From positions 1-40,159 of the IMG/VR virus record IMGVR_UViG_3300035670_013243: a stretch of DNA of 40,159 nt; one strand, given 5' to 3'. The stretch's first letter is position 1. Every line of letters begins with the position of its first letter. Shown here piece after piece: positions 15,397 through 23,790 of the stretch. The position numbers were made by a program, and so were the translations under genes. Source of the DNA: a virus. Under the pieces are notes generated by a model. The model searched no databases. It worked only from the letters and a program-made list of their open reading frames with translations, and was not told the DNA's origin.

Positions 15397-17156
15397 CAAA
15401 ACCTACCGAGCAAGAACAAGTTCAAGAAGTTACTTTTGGTCAAGAAGCACACAGTAAACTTTTAGAAGGTGCTGAAATCCTTTATAAAGCTGTTAAATCA
15501 ACAATGGGTCCAAGTGGCCACAACGTTATTATTGACAATGGTAAAACAGCTCCTCTTATTACCAAGGACGGTGTAACTGTTGCCAAGAGTATTAACTTAC
15601 GTTCAAAGCTTCCAAGTTTAGGAGCAGAGTTAATAAAAGAAATTGCTAGCAAGACTAATGAACAGGCTGGAGATGGTACTACTACTGCTACTGTTCTTGG
15701 TTATGCTATGCTTAAGCAGGGTATTAAGATGACTGCCACCGGACGTTCTGCGATTGAAATCAAACGTGGAATGGATTGGGCAACCAAAAAAGTTATTGGA
15801 TGGTTGGCAGAACATGCTATTCCAGTGCGTAACGACGAAGACATTATTAACATTGGAACAATTTCTGCTAACGGCGATAGATCTATTGGTGAACTTCTAT
15901 GTAATGCTATCTCAAAGGTTGGTCAAGATGGAATTATTACCATTGAACCAGCTAAGAGTGTTAAAACAACATTAGATGTTGTAGAAGGTATGCAGTTTGA
16001 TTCTGGGTTTGTTAGTCCTTATTTTGTAACAAACCAAGAAAAAATGACCGCAGAACTTAATGACCCTTACATCTTAATCACCAACAAAAAGATTTCTTCA
16101 CTACAAGAGATTCTACCTGTTCTAGAACTTGCAGCAAACGCAAGCAAACCTCTTCTTATTATTGGTGATGAAATTGAAGGTGAAGCTCTTCATACTCTTA
16201 TTGTTAACAAGATGAAAGGTGTTCTTTATACTTGTGCGGTAAAGGCTCCAAGTTATGGAGAGAATCGTGTTGATGTTTTGTCTGACATTGCTCTTGTAAC
16301 AGGTGGAAAAGTTTTTGATGCGAGTTCAGAGAAGTCTATCAAGAATGCAACTCTTGCGGATTTAGGTCAATGCAAGCGTGCAATTATTGGTAAAGGTTCA
16401 ACAACTCTTGTAGGTGATGATACAGGTTCACGCAAGGAACTTATTTCTCAACGTGTTGAGCAATTAAGAACTCTTCTTACTGCCAACGTTGGTTTAGATG
16501 ATTTAAAGCGTGAGAATACCAAAAAGCGTCTTGCAAAGCTAGCTGGAGGTATTGCTGTTATTAAAGTTGGTGGTTCTACAGAAGTTGAAATCTTTGAAAA
16601 GAAAGACCGTGTTGAGGACGCTTTAAATGCCACGATAGCGGCTGTTCAAGAAGGAATACTACCTGGGGGTGGTACAGCTCTTTTCTACGCCTCAGAATGG
16701 CTGCAAAGAGAGATAGCAAGTCATGAATTGATTCGTCGGCATACTTCTGAAGTTCCCGAAGCACTTGCAACCGAAGATGAAATAGCTGGAGCAAAAGTTA
16801 TATACGAAGCTTGCCGTCAACCTTTAAGAGTTATTGTAGAAAACACAGGCAAGAGTTCAGATGTTGTTATGAACCAACTTCGTTCATATGATAGTCAAAG
16901 ACTTGTAAGTCTTCTTCATGATATTGCTGGAGACACAAACCGTCCAGAAGATATCGTTGGAAAGAAAGCAGAAGTTTTGCTAAACCAACGTTTACGTCAA
17001 GGATATGATGCAAGTCGTCACGTTTATTGTGACTTAATTGAACAAGGTATTATTGACCCCCATAAAGTAGAACGTTATGCAATTGAACATGCTTGCTCAG
17101 TTGTTGGGTTGCTACTTACAACAAATTGTGTTGTTGTTATTAACAACGAAGGATAA
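15393..17156 (+). CDS. groEL: Phage GroEL-type chaperonin (Hsp60)
   Basis: This 587-residue protein is a full-length group I chaperonin subunit. Signatures are STMGPSGHNVII, KDGVTVAKSI, and NEQAGDGTTTATV with the ATP-binding Asp at 94 (E. coli D87). GGIAVIKVGGSTEVE and RVEDALNATIAAVQEGILPGGG carry the hydrolytic Asp near 408 (E. coli D398). The apical domain (IGDEIEGEALHTLIVNK) is intact. The C-terminal Gly-Gly-Met tail of bacterial GroEL is missing, and the C-terminal equatorial part has an insertion (around 510-545). Phage GroELs are known mostly from large phages. No GroES homologue is visible in the window, so it may use the host's GroES, act without one, or pair with an unrecognised neighbour. 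Confidence 0.97.
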   Translation: MTKPTEQEQVQEVTFGQEAHSKLLEGAEILYKAVKSTMGPSGHNVIIDNGKTAPLITKDGVTVAKSINLRSKLPSLGAELIKEIASKTNEQAGDGTTTATVLGYAMLKQGIKMTATGRSAIEIKRGMDWATKKVIGWLAEHAIPVRNDEDIINIGTISANGDRSIGELLCNAISKVGQDGIITIEPAKSVKTTLDVVEGMQFDSGFVSPYFVTNQEKMTAELNDPYILITNKKISSLQEILPVLELAANASKPLLIIGDEIEGEALHTLIVNKMKGVLYTCAVKAPSYGENRVDVLSDIALVTGGKVFDASSEKSIKNATLADLGQCKRAIIGKGSTTLVGDDTGSRKELISQRVEQLRTLLTANVGLDDLKRENTKKRLAKLAGGIAVIKVGGSTEVEIFEKKDRVEDALNATIAAVQEGILPGGGTALFYASEWLQREIASHELIRRHTSEVPEALATEDEIAGAKVIYEACRQPLRVIVENTGKSSDVVMNQLRSYDSQRLVSLLHDIAGDTNRPEDIVGKKAEVLLNQRLRQGYDASRHVYCDLIEQGIIDPHKVERYAIEHACSVVGLLLTTNCVVVINNEG

Positions 17157-17162
17157 AAGACA

Positions 17163-17516
17163 ATGGCTGTAGGAGATTATGTAAGAGTTGGTCATGGCAG
17201 TACTGTGCATGGTATTGCACCAGATAACGTTCCTGTATATGAATTAGAAAAAGATGGTTACGGCGAAATACGTTGTGACATTAATGGATGTGCTTTTCCA
17301 AGACCTATTGGTGGAGTTAGAGGTAACTCTGTTGCCAAGATTGTTGGTGAACCTATCAAAGTTCAACGTTCATATGTTGAACGTATGAATGAAAGCACTA
17401 AAAGTTTTGGCGGCTCAGACTTCGTTATGCTTTTCCCAGTATACTTTGAACACTATCAAAAACAAGCATTTATTCAACAGAATCATATGCATCTAACTCA
17501 TGGACAACTCACCTAA
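17163..17516 (+). CDS. Unknown small protein directly after GroEL
   Basis: The 117-residue product starts seven bases after the GroEL stop with AAGGA as ribosome site. The N-terminal part is beta-rich (AVGDYVRVGHGSTVHG...YGEIRCDINGCAFPRPIGGVRGNSVAKIVGEPIKV), which suggests a small barrel of SH3 or KOW type. The C-terminus is helical and His/Gln-rich. A cryptic co-chaperonin is possible from position and size (T4 gp31: 111 residues), but I see no GroES mobile-loop signature and do not claim it. Confidence 0.75.
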   Translation: MAVGDYVRVGHGSTVHGIAPDNVPVYELEKDGYGEIRCDINGCAFPRPIGGVRGNSVAKIVGEPIKVQRSYVERMNESTKSFGGSDFVMLFPVYFEHYQKQAFIQQNHMHLTHGQLT

Positions 17517-17781
17517 TAAAAACTGCTTGCCTTGCAAATATGCTTCAGTTGTTTTTTTCATTGCCTTGGATATGATTATATCTTTTGGTGGTGGAGTACA
17601 TGAAACAGCTTGGATATTATTGCAACTACTATTGGGTAGCTTCTATGTCAAAAGTGCTGTATTAGAAGAAACAAAACAAACCGAGTTAAAAGCAAAACAA
17701 ATAAAAGTAAGCACATTGCTGCTATGTCTTATGTCAGGATTAGTATTCAGACATATTGTATTGAGTTATATGTTGTCTTGA
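17500..17781 (+). CDS. Small membrane protein
   Basis: The 93-residue product has two or three hydrophobic segments (ASVVFFIALDMIISFGG, TAWILLQLLLGSFYV and STLLLCLMSGLVFRHIVLSYML), separated by a charged KQTELKAKQIK loop. It is probably an inner-membrane protein. Its start overlaps the upstream gene by 17 nt. Holin or antiholin is one option for a small phage protein with these segments, but there is no lysis cluster beside it. Confidence 0.65.
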   Translation: MDNSPNKNCLPCKYASVVFFIALDMIISFGGGVHETAWILLQLLLGSFYVKSAVLEETKQTELKAKQIKVSTLLLCLMSGLVFRHIVLSYMLS

Positions 17782-17785
17782 TTCC

Positions 17786-17810
17786 TTCTCTTGGTTGTCT
17801 TCCACAAGGT
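17786..17810 (+). repeat. Short gene-fragment repeat matching the KTSC gene
   Basis: TTCTCTTGGTT-TCTTCCACAA-GGT is almost identical to 36231-36256 inside the KTSC-domain gene, with one substitution and one inserted base. It lies in the 41-bp gap between two genes. Read in one frame it gives LLLVVFHK, close to LLLVIFHN of the KTSC protein, so it is probably a relic of a copied or recombined gene piece. Confidence 0.55.
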
Positions 17811-17822
17811 CAATAACAAAAT

Positions 17823-18089
17823 ATGTTACCTCCAATAACCGAACAAGAAAAAGCTGTATACACTCTTAGATTGCAGCTACAAAAAGCTACCGAAGAGCTT
17901 TTAGCTGAAGTTTATGAAGCTGGATATACAGGTTATGTGGATATATGGCCTGTGATTAAGTCCAACAAAAAACAACTTATATTAGAAGTTGAAAGCAAAA
18001 AGGTATTAACCGCATCTTCTTCTTTAAGTCATAACGAAGCAATGAGATATCATGTGCAACAAGGCAAGGGCTGCAAGCGTATTAAATAA
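17823..18089 (+). CDS. Unknown small protein upstream of primase
   Basis: The 88-residue product has an N-terminal helix (EQEKAVYTLRLQLQKATEELLAEVYEAG) followed by a short beta-like part. No family is recognised. AAGG lies about 15 bases upstream of the ATG. The next gene has its own promoter-like region, so this may be the last gene of the chaperonin run. Confidence 0.65.
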   Translation: MLPPITEQEKAVYTLRLQLQKATEELLAEVYEAGYTGYVDIWPVIKSNKKQLILEVESKKVLTASSSLSHNEAMRYHVQQGKGCKRIK

Positions 18090-18091
18090 CT

Positions 18092-18129
18092 CTTGACTTT
18101 TTCTATTATTGCTTGTACCATATGTACAA
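18092..18129 (+). promoter_or_regulatory. Promoter-like region with operator-like palindrome before primase
   Basis: TTGACT at 18093 is followed after 17 bases by TACCAT, a weak sigma-70-type pair. TTGTAC-CATAT-GTACAA (18113-18129) is a perfect 6-bp inverted repeat overlapping the -10 and the presumed start of transcription. It could be a repressor site or an RNA hairpin. Promoter calling is tentative. Confidence 0.4.
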
Positions 18130-19088
18130 TGCATACACAAGGGATGGCCATAGATTTTATTGAACGTTGCTTTGGTCCAGCAAAACTTACCAATGCTGGA
18201 TTGAATGCAAACGTTTGTTGTCCTGTATGCGGAGATACAGATAAAAAGAAACTTGCTATTCGTACCGATAACTGGCTCACGAAATGCTGGAAATGTGGTT
18301 ATAAAGCAAGAAGCATTTATGGTCTATTAAGGCGTTATAAGCCCGTACAAGCCGAAGAGTTTATCACTCAGTTCGATGGTGCATCTCTTGTCAGTGACGC
18401 CGAAGAAAATGCCTTTAAAAAGGAACTAGAGGTACTTCAACTACCAACAGGTTTCCAGTTGTTAGCTGAGTGGTTAGATAACGAAGATGCTCCAGCTTAC
18501 ATTAGGCAAGCAACAAAATATCTTGAAAGTCGTGGATTAACAGAACGTGATTTTTGGTATTTCAAGTTTGGTGTAACCGAGCTAGACAAAGCATACAAGA
18601 ATCGTGTGATTGTTCCTTCTCATGATGTGGAAGGTAACTTAAACTTCTTTACGGCAAGAGCCTACAAAAGCTATATCAAACCAAAGTATTTCAATCCAAG
18701 GTTTCGTAGAGAAACAGTTGTATTCAACGAAATCAATATCGATTGGGATGATGAACTAACAATTGTTGAAGGTCCGTTTGACATGTTCAAAGTCAATGAC
18801 AATGCAACATGTTTGCTGGGTAAAGAACTAACAAAACAATGTGCGTTGTTTCAAGCTATTGTAACTCATAACACACCTGTATTGCTTTGTTTGGATAATG
18901 ATGCATTAAGAGCAACGCTGGACACAGCTAAGTTGTTATATGAATACAACATTAATGTAAAGATATTAGAGCTACCCGAAGACATTAAAGACCCCGGTGA
19001 TATATCAAAAGAACGATTTTTAGAGTTGCGTGAAACAAACAGTGTAGAGTTCGATGAAATGTATTACTTGAGAAACATTATCAAGTAG
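18129..19088 (+). CDS. DNA primase with CHC2-type zinc finger and Toprim domain (T4 gp61-like)
   Basis: Counted from ATG 18129 the protein has 319 residues; ATG 18144 is an alternative (314), and neither has a well-spaced ribosome site. The zinc finger is C31-x2-C34 and C53-x2-C56 (CPVCGD...CWKCGYKA). The catalytic core includes RVIVPSHDVEGNLNFFTARAY. The Toprim domain has LTIVEGPFDMFKV (Glu) and LLCLDNDA (Asp-x-Asp-like), followed by PEDIKDPGDI. It makes RNA primers for lagging-strand synthesis. There is no fused helicase. It sits directly upstream of the recombination nuclease. The upstream frame beginning TTG 18093 overlaps the promoter-like box and is not preferred. Confidence 0.93.
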   Translation: MHTQGMAIDFIERCFGPAKLTNAGLNANVCCPVCGDTDKKKLAIRTDNWLTKCWKCGYKARSIYGLLRRYKPVQAEEFITQFDGASLVSDAEENAFKKELEVLQLPTGFQLLAEWLDNEDAPAYIRQATKYLESRGLTERDFWYFKFGVTELDKAYKNRVIVPSHDVEGNLNFFTARAYKSYIKPKYFNPRFRRETVVFNEINIDWDDELTIVEGPFDMFKVNDNATCLLGKELTKQCALFQAIVTHNTPVLLCLDNDALRATLDTAKLLYEYNINVKILELPEDIKDPGDISKERFLELRETNSVEFDEMYYLRNIIK

Positions 19089-19114
19089 TATATGCTTGAC
19101 TCTGGAGAAACCTT

Positions 19115-22100
19115 ATGCCTAAGTTTGCCTTTGTTTCTGATATTCACTGGAGAGGTATCACCCGTCACGATGAATATACCGACGTTTTTAACAAGCTTTT
19201 TCATCAACTAAAAACTGATGTTAAACCTGATTATATTCTTTGTGGGGGTGATATCTTTCATACCAAAACTATGTCGATTACACCAGAAGTAATCGATAAA
19301 ATCACATGGATGTTTAATGAACTTGCATCCATTGCTCCTGTGTATTCTATTCTTGGTAACCATGACGGTAACCTAACCAACGATAATCGTCAAGATACCA
19401 TTTCTCCTATTGTTTCTGCAATCAACAATCCTCGTATCACTTTGTTCAAAAAAAGCGGCAACCAAATCATTCCAAAAACAAACATAAACCTATGTGTTCT
19501 ATCATGTTTTGATGAAGCTGGATGGAACAACGTTCAAACTGATGAAGACTTAATCAACATTGCGATGTTTCACGGCTCTGTAAGAGGCTGTGCAACGGAT
19601 AGTGATTGGGTTATGACTCATGGAGAAGCTGAAATCTCCATGTTTGAGCGTTTTGACTTTGCTTTGCTGGGAGATATTCACAAGCAACAGTTTCTTGGAT
19701 ATCGTGCACATGAAGGTATTACAAGAGACATGAAGCCTTGGATTGGTTATCCCGGCTCGCTTATCCAGCAAAACTATGGTGAAGATACAGTTAAAGGATA
19801 TCATGTTTGGGATATTCGTTCTGCTGATGATTGGGATGTAACCTTTCATCCAGTAGCTAACGATTATCAGTTTATTACTGTTAACTGGAAAGGCGATGTA
19901 GCTTCTACTGTTTCAGAAGCACTAAAGGTTGCAGGAAAAACTCTGCAACATAAACGTGTTCGTATTGTTTCCAATCAAACGGTCTTTCATCTACAAATGA
20001 AAGAACTGTATGATGAACTCAAGAATAAACACAAAGCTTCTGAGGTTGTATTCAAGGCGGGCAAGAACGACAACATTAGCGAAAGTGGATCTGATGAAGA
20101 AACACACGCTAAGACAACAAGCCTAAGAAACTCTCCAGAAGTTCTCTGTGAGCTATATGACAGTTTTATTGAGAAAGATCATAAAGTACCTTTGACCGAT
20201 CAACAAAAAGATCAAGCAAAGGCGCATATTCAAAAGTCTTTGGAGAAAGTACGTCAATCAGAAGATGATGCAGCCAGAGATGTTGTGTGGTCTATCAAAG
20301 ATATGCAGTTCTCTAACCTATACCGTTACGGTGAAGATAACTACATCAACTTTTCTAACCTTAGTGGGATTACAGGAATCTTTGGACCAAACAAAGTTGG
20401 CAAAAGCTCTATCGTTGGCTCTCTTATGTTTGGGTTATTCAACACCACAGATCGTGGCCCTGTAAAAAGTGCTTACATCATCAACAAAAACAAGCGTGAA
20501 GGTTATGCAAGAGTAACTTTAAACGTTTCTGGAACTGATTATGTTGTTGAGCGTTCGGTTGCTAAGGCATCAAAGCGTGGTGGTAGATACGATGATGAAA
20601 AGGCTGCAACAAAGCTTTGTTTGTCTCGGCTGGAGAGTGATGGAACAGAAGTAGAACTTGTGTCAGAAAACAGTGAATCCAGAACTGATACAGACAAAGT
20701 TGTTCGAAAGCTTATTGGTACATCACAAGACTTTTTGCTCACTGCCTTTTCCAATCAAGGTGGAATGAATCGTTTTATCGATGAAGGTGCAACTCAACGT
20801 AAAGCTATTCTTAACCGTTTTCTTGACTTAGATATCTTTGAAAAGCTATACAAGATGGCAAACGAAGAGTTGCAAAAGCATAACACTCTTAGCAGCAAGT
20901 TTCGTAACGTCAACTGGAACGAAGCAAAAATTGAATGTCAAGCGTTGATTGATTCTTGTAATCAAGATATTCTTCTATCCAAAGAAGATCTGGAAGCAAA
21001 GCAAGCAAAGCGTGAGAAGCTTCGTGGTTGGTTGCAGCAACATGGTGCAGACAAGCAGGCTGATTTGCGTCGTAAAGTTGCACAAGCTTCTGATAAAAGC
21101 AAACGTCTTGAAGATAAGATTGGAATGCGGAATGCAGAGATGCAAGGCCATAAAGATGGTTGTGACAAGTTGAATAACACAATTCAAACACTAAAGAATC
21201 ATATGGCTAGCATCGATTTTCTTCTTCTAGAAGAAAAAGCTTTAAAGCTTGACAAGCTATCGAAGAAATATTTCAACTTAAAAGTTGATGTTTCAGCAGA
21301 GCAACAAAAACTTGCTTCTCAAGCAAAGAGCATTAAGAAGCTTGATGTGGTTCCTTGTGGTGACAGTTATCCCACTTGTCATTATATCAAAGACAGTCAT
21401 GCTGACAAAGCTTCACATGAAACACAAAAGAAAATTGTTGAAGATATTCTTTCAACATATGAAGCTGTGAAAGCTGACTTTGATTCTTTGCAGAAAGAAA
21501 AGATTGAGGAACAAATCAAGGCATATCAGCGTTGGGAAAAAGAGTTGGAAGCATCTCAACAACAACTTACTTTTTATGAAACCTTGATGAATGGTAGTAT
21601 TGATACAATTGTTTCTTTGCAGCAAGAGCTGGAAGCAGCCAAAGTTGACTACAATTCTTTTGTAGAAGAATTAAGCAAGCAAGAAGACCTTGGTGCAAGT
21701 CTTGAAGAAGAACGAGTAATTGCTGCAAGCATTCGTGAAATTGAAAACAAGTTGCAAGGTTTATATGTTAAGCTTGGGGGTTATACCAACAAGCTTGAGC
21801 AACTAGACAAAGAAGCAACCGAAGCAGCTAACATTATTGAAGAACAAAAAGTATATGATTCAATCGTGCAAGCTTTTTCTAAGAACGGTATTCCAGCTTA
21901 TGTGCTTAAGAACAAGCTTCCAGAGATTAATGCAGAGCTTAACAATATTCTTGCTGGTATTGTTTCATTCCGTATCTTTCTAGAAACAGAAGTTGGCAGC
22001 AACAGTCTTGATGTGTTTATTGAAGACAAGGACTCTAGAAGGGTTATAGAGCTTGCTAGTGGCATGGAGAAGATGATTGCCTCACTTGCTATTCGTGTGG

Positions 22101-22327
22101 CTCTAATAAGCCTCTCAAGCCTCCCAAAACCTGATATCTTTATCATTGATGAAAGCTTTGGAGCGTTGGACAGTTCAAACTGTGCAAAGGTTATTGAGTT
22201 GCTTCAAACGATTAAGAATCGGTTTAAGAGCATTCTGATTATCTCTCACGTTGAAGAGATCAAAGAAGCAGCAGCGAATATTGTTACAATTTATGATAAC
22301 GGAGTAGAGAGTAGCGTCAACTGCTGA
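19115..22327 (+). CDS. Single-chain Mre11-Rad50 (SbcD-SbcC / T4 gp47-gp46) fusion
   Basis: One open frame of 1070 residues carries both halves of the double-strand-end processing complex. Residues 1 to about 330 are an Mre11-type phosphoesterase: DIHW (D9, H11), GGDIFH, LGNHDGN, FHGS and GDIH metal-binding motifs. A helical linker (about 330-395) resembles the Rad50-binding tail of Mre11. From about 398 follows Rad50: Walker A GPNKVGKSS near 424, Q-loop SNQGG near 546, two long coiled-coil arms with a hook region CGDSYPTC near 747 (not the usual CxxC), signature LASGMEKM near 979, Walker B DIFIIDES near 1005, and D-loop. In T4 these are two genes. TGGAG precedes the ATG. No in-frame stop or second ribosome site is evident at the junction. 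Confidence 0.95.
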   Translation: MPKFAFVSDIHWRGITRHDEYTDVFNKLFHQLKTDVKPDYILCGGDIFHTKTMSITPEVIDKITWMFNELASIAPVYSILGNHDGNLTNDNRQDTISPIVSAINNPRITLFKKSGNQIIPKTNINLCVLSCFDEAGWNNVQTDEDLINIAMFHGSVRGCATDSDWVMTHGEAEISMFERFDFALLGDIHKQQFLGYRAHEGITRDMKPWIGYPGSLIQQNYGEDTVKGYHVWDIRSADDWDVTFHPVANDYQFITVNWKGDVASTVSEALKVAGKTLQHKRVRIVSNQTVFHLQMKELYDELKNKHKASEVVFKAGKNDNISESGSDEETHAKTTSLRNSPEVLCELYDSFIEKDHKVPLTDQQKDQAKAHIQKSLEKVRQSEDDAARDVVWSIKDMQFSNLYRYGEDNYINFSNLSGITGIFGPNKVGKSSIVGSLMFGLFNTTDRGPVKSAYIINKNKREGYARVTLNVSGTDYVVERSVAKASKRGGRYDDEKAATKLCLSRLESDGTEVELVSENSESRTDTDKVVRKLIGTSQDFLLTAFSNQGGMNRFIDEGATQRKAILNRFLDLDIFEKLYKMANEELQKHNTLSSKFRNVNWNEAKIECQALIDSCNQDILLSKEDLEAKQAKREKLRGWLQQHGADKQADLRRKVAQASDKSKRLEDKIGMRNAEMQGHKDGCDKLNNTIQTLKNHMASIDFLLLEEKALKLDKLSKKYFNLKVDVSAEQQKLASQAKSIKKLDVVPCGDSYPTCHYIKDSHADKASHETQKKIVEDILSTYEAVKADFDSLQKEKIEEQIKAYQRWEKELEASQQQLTFYETLMNGSIDTIVSLQQELEAAKVDYNSFVEELSKQEDLGASLEEERVIAASIREIENKLQGLYVKLGGYTNKLEQLDKEATEAANIIEEQKVYDSIVQAFSKNGIPAYVLKNKLPEINAELNNILAGIVSFRIFLETEVGSNSLDVFIEDKDSRRVIELASGMEKMIASLAIRVALISLSSLPKPDIFIIDESFGALDSSNCAKVIELLQTIKNRFKSILIISHVEEIKEAAANIVTIYDNGVESSVNC

Positions 22328-22337
22328 TATTCCAAGA

Positions 22338-22393
22338 AGCTTGAAATCGTGTTTATCAAGCTAATCGCAACATCAAGTTTTTTAACTTTGATG
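22338..22393. terminator. Convergent hairpins between the Mre11-Rad50 and nucleotidyltransferase genes
   Basis: Two hairpins fill the 54-bp convergent gap. AGCTTGA/TCAAGCT (22338-22362) is perfect. CATCAAGTT/AACTTTGATG (22371-22393) has one bulge, a TTTT loop, and the minus-strand stop codon inside. Neither has a textbook U-tract after it, so this is a probable but imperfect two-way terminator. Confidence 0.4.
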
Positions 22394-23467
22394 AAAAAAG
22401 TTTTTAACCATCTCAAGACCTGACCGAACCTTTTCTCTATCACTTTCTGCTCTTGCAATTGCTTCTGGTGTTGAAGCTTTATCTCTTTTGGCAGAAGCTA
22501 TATCTTTTTCTGCTTTCTCTTGATAAACTTCCATGAATTTTGACAAGAAATCATTGGCAGAAGAAAATTGTGCCAAAGCTCCTTTGCCATAAAGTTTGTT
22601 TTTTTCAAAACTTGCGGCCAAACCTTTTACAGCTTTAACCAAAGTTAAAACTTTGATGTTGTCAACATTTACGCCAGGATTCTGCAAGAGAAGATTATCA
22701 ACATTAGCTGTGCTTGGATCTTTGCCTGTAATCAATGAATATTCATGCTCAAAAATATCTTTGACAAAATTTTCTGGGTCTGTTGTAACTGTAACAATAT
22801 TAAAATCTCTGCGTGTTGTTGAATAAGGTTTTCTTGCTTTGTCTTTAATACCAAGCTTATATTGAGCACCAGCATGTTGAATACTCATATCAAGAATAGA
22901 ACCAAGGGCTGAAAACATATTACCCATCAAAAGACCTTTAACGCCTCTTTCTGGAGTTGCACGATATCTACCCCAACGCTCCACAGACTCTTGATGAACA
23001 ATCATATCTACTTGAACCCATTTATCTTCATCAATTTGAAGAATAGGATGTGCTCCCTTAGAATCTGGATGAACAAAGTCAAGATTAGATTCAGAAATAT
23101 ATTCTTCTAACAGCTTTATCCAATATCCTTGAACTTGACTTAATGTTAAGTCTTTGTGTTCTGGTAAATTTGGAACAACGAGTTGTAAGTCAATATCTCC
23201 GTAGATTTTGTCTTCTGGGTCTACGTCGTGATACGCAGAACTTCCAAGGGGAGTTCCTATTCTTGTTGCTGGTATCTTTTTTGCTTTCAGAAACTTATTG
23301 AATCCTTGTATTAGTTTTTCACTAACTGCTAAAGCTTTTTTAACGGTTGATGGATTGATAACAGTTGATTGAGTTGCTACTGAATCCCAACCACCTTCAA
23401 TCAGACTGTTAATAATAGCTTCCTTAAGAATAAGCTTGATATAGTAAGAATTTCTAATTGTTTTCAT
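22382..23467 (-). CDS. Nucleotidyltransferase-fold protein with capsid-targeting-like leader
   Basis: The 361-residue protein shows a Pol-beta-type nucleotidyltransferase core: GTPLGSS (71-77), then GDIDLQL with D91 and D93, and a third acid D154 in VQVDMIV. The gap between GSS and DxD is longer than usual. The N-terminus (MKTIRNSYYIKLILKEAIINSLIEGG) is an amphipathic helix ending in LIE-G, a plausible prohead protease site. The C-terminus is helical and charged. The family transfers NMP to RNA, protein or small molecules, or makes cyclic nucleotides; the substrate cannot be read here. It follows a 59-residue gene with a similar leader on the same strand. Packaging in the head is inferred. 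Confidence 0.8.
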   Translation of the reverse strand: MKTIRNSYYIKLILKEAIINSLIEGGWDSVATQSTVINPSTVKKALAVSEKLIQGFNKFLKAKKIPATRIGTPLGSSAYHDVDPEDKIYGDIDLQLVVPNLPEHKDLTLSQVQGYWIKLLEEYISESNLDFVHPDSKGAHPILQIDEDKWVQVDMIVHQESVERWGRYRATPERGVKGLLMGNMFSALGSILDMSIQHAGAQYKLGIKDKARKPYSTTRRDFNIVTVTTDPENFVKDIFEHEYSLITGKDPSTANVDNLLLQNPGVNVDNIKVLTLVKAVKGLAASFEKNKLYGKGALAQFSSANDFLSKFMEVYQEKAEKDIASAKRDKASTPEAIARAESDREKVRSGLEMVKNFFHQS

Positions 23468-23487
23468 TTCAAAGTACCTTGAATCTA

Positions 23488-23667
23488 TTATCTTTTGGCT
23501 TTAGCTTTGCTACGTGCTCCAAGAATTTCAAAGTCATCGCCTGTTAGTTCACCATCATAGTTAACATCAAGTTCATCTTGATCTCCTTTTAGCTCTTCTT
23601 TTTCTTCTATCACTTCTTCAACAGCTTCACGGATAAGTTGCTTTAGTTGTTTTACTGTAATACGCAT
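23488..23667 (-). CDS. Small protein with leader helix and EF-hand/dockerin-like loop
   Basis: I start this at ATG 23667 (AAGGA ten bases upstream) rather than at the far end of the frame, which lies in the divergent promoter gap. The 59 residues comprise an amphipathic leader (MRITVKQLKQLIREAVEEVIEE) of a type frequent on marine phage virion proteins. A loop follows with the spacing of a Ca-binding EF-hand/dockerin motif (DVNYDGELTGDDF), and then a basic tail. It lies 20 bp upstream of the nucleotidyltransferase and shares its leader style. It may be a packaged or scaffold-bound small protein. Confidence 0.75.
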   Translation of the reverse strand: MRITVKQLKQLIREAVEEVIEEKEELKGDQDELDVNYDGELTGDDFEILGARSKAKAKR

Positions 23668-23738
23668 TTTAATATCATCCTTGTTAGAATGTCGATAAAT
23701 AGATTTAGATTGGAATAATGTAATAGTATTCTTTGTAT

Positions 23739-23756
23739 GTAGCTGATGATAGCTAC
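23739..23756. promoter_or_regulatory. Palindrome in the divergent gap
   Basis: GTAGCT-GATGAT-AGCTAC is a perfect 6-bp inverted repeat between the divergent 59-residue (minus) and 95-residue (plus) genes. CGATAAATAG at about 23693, one strand-appropriate variant of the T4 late motif TATAAATA, lies upstream of the plus gene. The gap (123 bp) should carry promoters for both directions, but none is certain. Confidence 0.35.
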
Positions 23757-23790
23757 GATTCTTTAACCTCTTAGAACGAGAATATATCAC

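Noticed and set aside
17163-17516. GroES homologue next to GroEL
   Set aside because: Size and position are tempting, but no mobile-loop or GroES core pattern is visible; left as unknown.
23668-23790. 41-residue N-terminal extension of the small EF-hand-like protein
   Set aside because: It fills the divergent promoter gap; ATG 23667 has a proper ribosome site and starts the typical leader helix.
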